Below, one piece after another: positions 61,539 to 63,695 of a stretch of DNA of 63,695 bases. The stretch is from Pseudomonas sp. GM21. GTDB lineage: Bacteria > Pseudomonadota > Gammaproteobacteria > Pseudomonadales > Pseudomonadaceae. The stretch lies in the NCBI RefSeq assembly GCF_000282215.1, contig NZ_AKJS01000192.1, positions 1-63,695 of the forward strand. Direction: 5' to 3'. Positions within the stretch are counted from its first letter, which is position 1, and each line of letters begins with the position of its first letter. The translations under genes and the position numbers were made by a program. Below the pieces are notes generated by a model. The model searched no databases. It worked only from the letters and a program-made list of their open reading frames with translations, and had not been told where the DNA came from.

Positions 61539-62294
61539 ATGATTGTCGTGGAAAAACTGACAAAGCAGTTCAAGGGTCAAGTCGTGCTCAACGGCATCGA
61601 TCTGCAAGTGAAGGAAGGTGAAGTCGTGGCGATCATCGGGCCTAGCGGCTCGGGCAAGACCACGTTTCTGCGTTGCCTGAATTTTCTCGAAGAACCCACC
61701 AGCGGCCGGATCAAGGTCGGCGACATCGAGATCGATGGCAGCCGCCCGCTGAACCAGCAGCAAGGACTGGTACGGCGCTTGCGCCAACACGTCGGTTTCG
61801 TGTTCCAGAATTTCAACCTGTTCCCGCACCGCACGGCTCTGGAAAACGTCATCGAAGGCCCGATCGTCGTGAAGAAAATCCCGCGCGCCGAAGCCGTGGC
61901 CCTGGGCAAAAAGCTCATGGCCAAGGTCGGTCTGGCGGGCAAGGAAGATGCTTACCCGCGACGCCTGTCCGGCGGTCAGCAACAACGGGTGGCGATCGCC
62001 CGTGCGCTGGCGATGGAGCCGGAAGTGATCCTGTTCGATGAGCCTACCTCGGCGCTCGATCCGGAACTGGTGGGTGAAGTGTTGGCGACCATCCGTGGCC
62101 TGGCCGAGGAGAAACGCACCATGGTCATCGTCACCCACGAAATGGGATTTGCCCGGGACGTGGCCAATCGCGTGGTGTTTTTCGACAAGGGTGTAATCGT
62201 CGAGCAAGGCGAATCAAAAGCGTTGTTTGCCAATCCGAAAGAAGAGCGGACAAAACAGTTCTTGAGCAAGTTCCTAAACAACTCTCACTCCTGA
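61539..62294 (+). CDS. tcyN: cystine ABC transporter ATP-binding protein
   Basis: The 251-residue ATPase has Walker A GPSGSGKTTFLRCL, signature LSGGQQQRVAIARALAMEPE, Walker B VILFDEPTSALDPELVG and H-loop VTHEMGFARDVA. It completes the TcyJLN importer. A perfect stem (TCACTTCC/GGAAGTGA, 62312-62333) 18 bp past the stop may mark the transcript end, though it has no T run. Confidence 0.94.
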   Translation: MIVVEKLTKQFKGQVVLNGIDLQVKEGEVVAIIGPSGSGKTTFLRCLNFLEEPTSGRIKVGDIEIDGSRPLNQQQGLVRRLRQHVGFVFQNFNLFPHRTALENVIEGPIVVKKIPRAEAVALGKKLMAKVGLAGKEDAYPRRLSGGQQQRVAIARALAMEPEVILFDEPTSALDPELVGEVLATIRGLAEEKRTMVIVTHEMGFARDVANRVVFFDKGVIVEQGESKALFANPKEERTKQFLSKFLNNSHS

Positions 62295-62782
62295 GCAACA
62301 TCATCACTTGTTCACTTCCATGGACGGAAGTGACAACTACCAGACTGACAAAAATACCTCCACCCTACTTCCCACACCCACACTTTAAACAATTCAACTG
62401 ATGACTTGTGCGGTACATATATATGTCCTGCAACAGATTCATTCCGCCTAACATCCGTCAAATCCAGCGATCATCAACGAGCGAACCCTCGCTATGACCC
62501 TCGCTCCAATACCGTAAAAACGTGGCCTTGTTCGACTGTACGCTGAGGCTTATTAACTTGAACATGTAGGAATATTCTGAATAACAAGTGATCCAACACT
62601 TAACTAGCCAGCTCTATTGACACCTATCCAAGCGCACTCTTATCTAGTTGCCAACAGGCGTAAACCTTTGCACTTCAGCATTATTCAACGTTCAAATAAC
62701 AAGCCGATTTGTTGCTGGGCAATGCACGCCTTTTGATCTTTCAGAAACGGAACTTCGCTGCAAGGCTTCAAGGAGAAACCCC
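62295..62782. other. 488-bp AT-rich gap
   Basis: No gene is supported. It holds the TCACTTCC stem near tcyN and an AT-richer leader for the next gene, whose ribosome site AAGGAGAAACCCC ends right before ATG 62783. The long in-frame extension from 62648 is not coding-like. Confidence 0.5.
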
Positions 62783-63547
62783 ATGACAAGCACATCGAAT
62801 ACCCCCGAACTTGCGGCCCCGACCCTGGCGCAATCGCAGAAGGCCGGCGTCAACCTGATCTCGGCGGCTCATCTCATGATCGACGTGGCGCCCTACCCCA
62901 GGATGGACGCAGGCGACCTGATCGAACTGTTCTGGAACAACTGCTACGTGGCCTCCCGTGTGCTGGACGCCGACGACGTCGGTGAGATGATCAGCCTGCG
63001 AGTGCCGGAAAGCTTCATTGCCAACGGTTGCGCACGCATCCACTACAAGGTCATGCAGGTTGGGCAAGGGCCCGCGTTGTCACCGGCGGCGCGGGTCCAG
63101 ATCAAACTGGATTGCCCTGGCGGCCCGCCATCGGCCCAGTGCGGCGACGAAAACCAAAGCCTGGCGCCCGTGAGTCTCCCCGAGACCATCCGCCGCCAAG
63201 GGGTCAACCCAAACCAGATCAAGCGCGGCGTGCCGTTGACCATCGAGCCTTATCTGAACATGGCCACCGACGACGAAATCACCTTGCGCTGGGGTGATGT
63301 GCGCATGGACCTGCCCCGGCTCAAGGCAGACGAGGTGGGCCAGCCCATTCAGGTCTGGGTGCCGCCGGCGATCATCCTCGAAGCCGGCGAAGATCTGCGG
63401 CTGGAAGTGACGTATTGCATCCTCGATCGCGTGGGTAACAACTCACGCTGGGCTCCGCCGCGCTGGTTGAAGATTGGCTGTGCCAATCCCTACCTGAAGG
63501 CCCAGCCGAAGGAGTTGCTGATGGCCGCCGAGCCCCGCAAACGCTGA
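62783..63547 (+). CDS. unrecognised protein made of two similar halves
   Basis: The 254-residue protein has no signal peptide or membrane segment. Its halves echo each other: APYPRMDAGDLIELFW with EPYLNMATDDEITLRW, and LDADDVGEMISLRVPESFI with LKADEVGQPIQVWVPPAII. Short strands with alternating polar and nonpolar residues suggest two beta-sandwich domains, possibly Ig-like and carbohydrate- or protein-binding. AAGGAG precedes the ATG. I cannot name a function. Confidence 0.7.
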   Translation: MTSTSNTPELAAPTLAQSQKAGVNLISAAHLMIDVAPYPRMDAGDLIELFWNNCYVASRVLDADDVGEMISLRVPESFIANGCARIHYKVMQVGQGPALSPAARVQIKLDCPGGPPSAQCGDENQSLAPVSLPETIRRQGVNPNQIKRGVPLTIEPYLNMATDDEITLRWGDVRMDLPRLKADEVGQPIQVWVPPAIILEAGEDLRLEVTYCILDRVGNNSRWAPPRWLKIGCANPYLKAQPKELLMAAEPRKR

Positions 63548-63592
63548 GATTCCTGTGGCATTGAATGGACTCGATCCCGTAGCAGCTGGCGA

Positions 63593-63695
63593 AGCCTGCG
63601 TCCGGCTGCGAAGCAGTCGCTAAATCAAGCAACGCGGTCATTAAGATTGATCGCGGACTTAGCATTTACGGCTGCTGCGCAGCCGGACGCAGGCT
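63593..63695. repeat. palindromic repeat cut by the window edge
   Basis: AGCCTGCGTCCGGCTGCG (63593-63610) is exactly complemented by the last 18 bases of the window (63678-63695), about 67 bp on. The left arm extends outward to CAGCTGGCGA, so the right arm should continue past the window. Confidence 0.8.

Overview
The window looks like chromosome from a Pseudomonas of the fluorescens group. The coding sequence is GC-rich and dense, many genes overlap by ATGA, and several gene sets are typical of that group: ompR-envZ next to rimBK, hslR-hslO-pckA, tex, gshA, aguBA, and a cystine transporter next to D-cysteine desulfhydrase. The intergenic gaps carry many REP-like palindromes in at least four sequence types. 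I saw no rRNA, tRNA, CRISPR array, transposase or integrase.

Region by region. 1-2.5 kb is an accessory patch: the 3' remnant of a DeoR-type regulator, a bidirectional terminator, and a class II Fic protein whose upstream region carries four direct copies of an 11-bp motif. 2.5-5.6 kb holds a LysR regulator convergent with a tightly overlapping operon of a 2-oxoglutarate/Fe(II) dioxygenase, a GNAT acetyltransferase and the AzlC/AzlD exporter. 5.9-11.6 kb holds a small unknown protein, agmatine catabolism (aguB, aguA) and a 970-residue kinase/M23-like/class III aminotransferase fusion. 11.7-15.1 kb is the dTDP-L-rhamnose operon rmlBACD. 15.1-18.8 kb holds a DctB/DctD-type two-component pair and a YiiD-type thioesterase. 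19-22 kb holds cysQ, nudE, yrfG and the potassium-binding LysM protein. 21.9-26 kb is a LysR-fdhD-fdhF formate dehydrogenase-like module. 26.3-28.6 kb has a glycine-zipper protein, a thioesterase and a 3-hydroxyacyl-CoA dehydrogenase.

28.9-35.4 kb is a second accessory patch: a second Fic paralogue, a RecQ-type helicase, a tiny lipoprotein, two paralogous small proteins, a HigB2/HigA2-like toxin-antitoxin pair, an orphan YhfG-type antitoxin and a DUF1493 acyl-carrier-like protein. From 35.5 kb the core resumes: pckA, hslO, hslR, rim(A)BK, envZ-ompR, tex plus a thioesterase, and gshA.

47.8-62.3 kb is rich in sulfur metabolism: tauABCD (taurine uptake and desulfonation), a second-type serine acetyltransferase, D-cysteine desulfhydrase and tcyJLN cystine uptake. 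Among these lie an aldo-keto reductase, an orphan HicB, a LysR/SDR divergent pair, and betT with a BetI-like palindrome. The window closes with an unrecognised protein made of two similar halves and a palindrome cut by the window edge.

The points most worth a second look are the Fic1 locus with its repeated operator-like motif, the dioxygenase-acetyltransferase-exporter operon, the triple-fusion protein beside agmatine catabolism, and the orphan antitoxins (YhfG, HicB).
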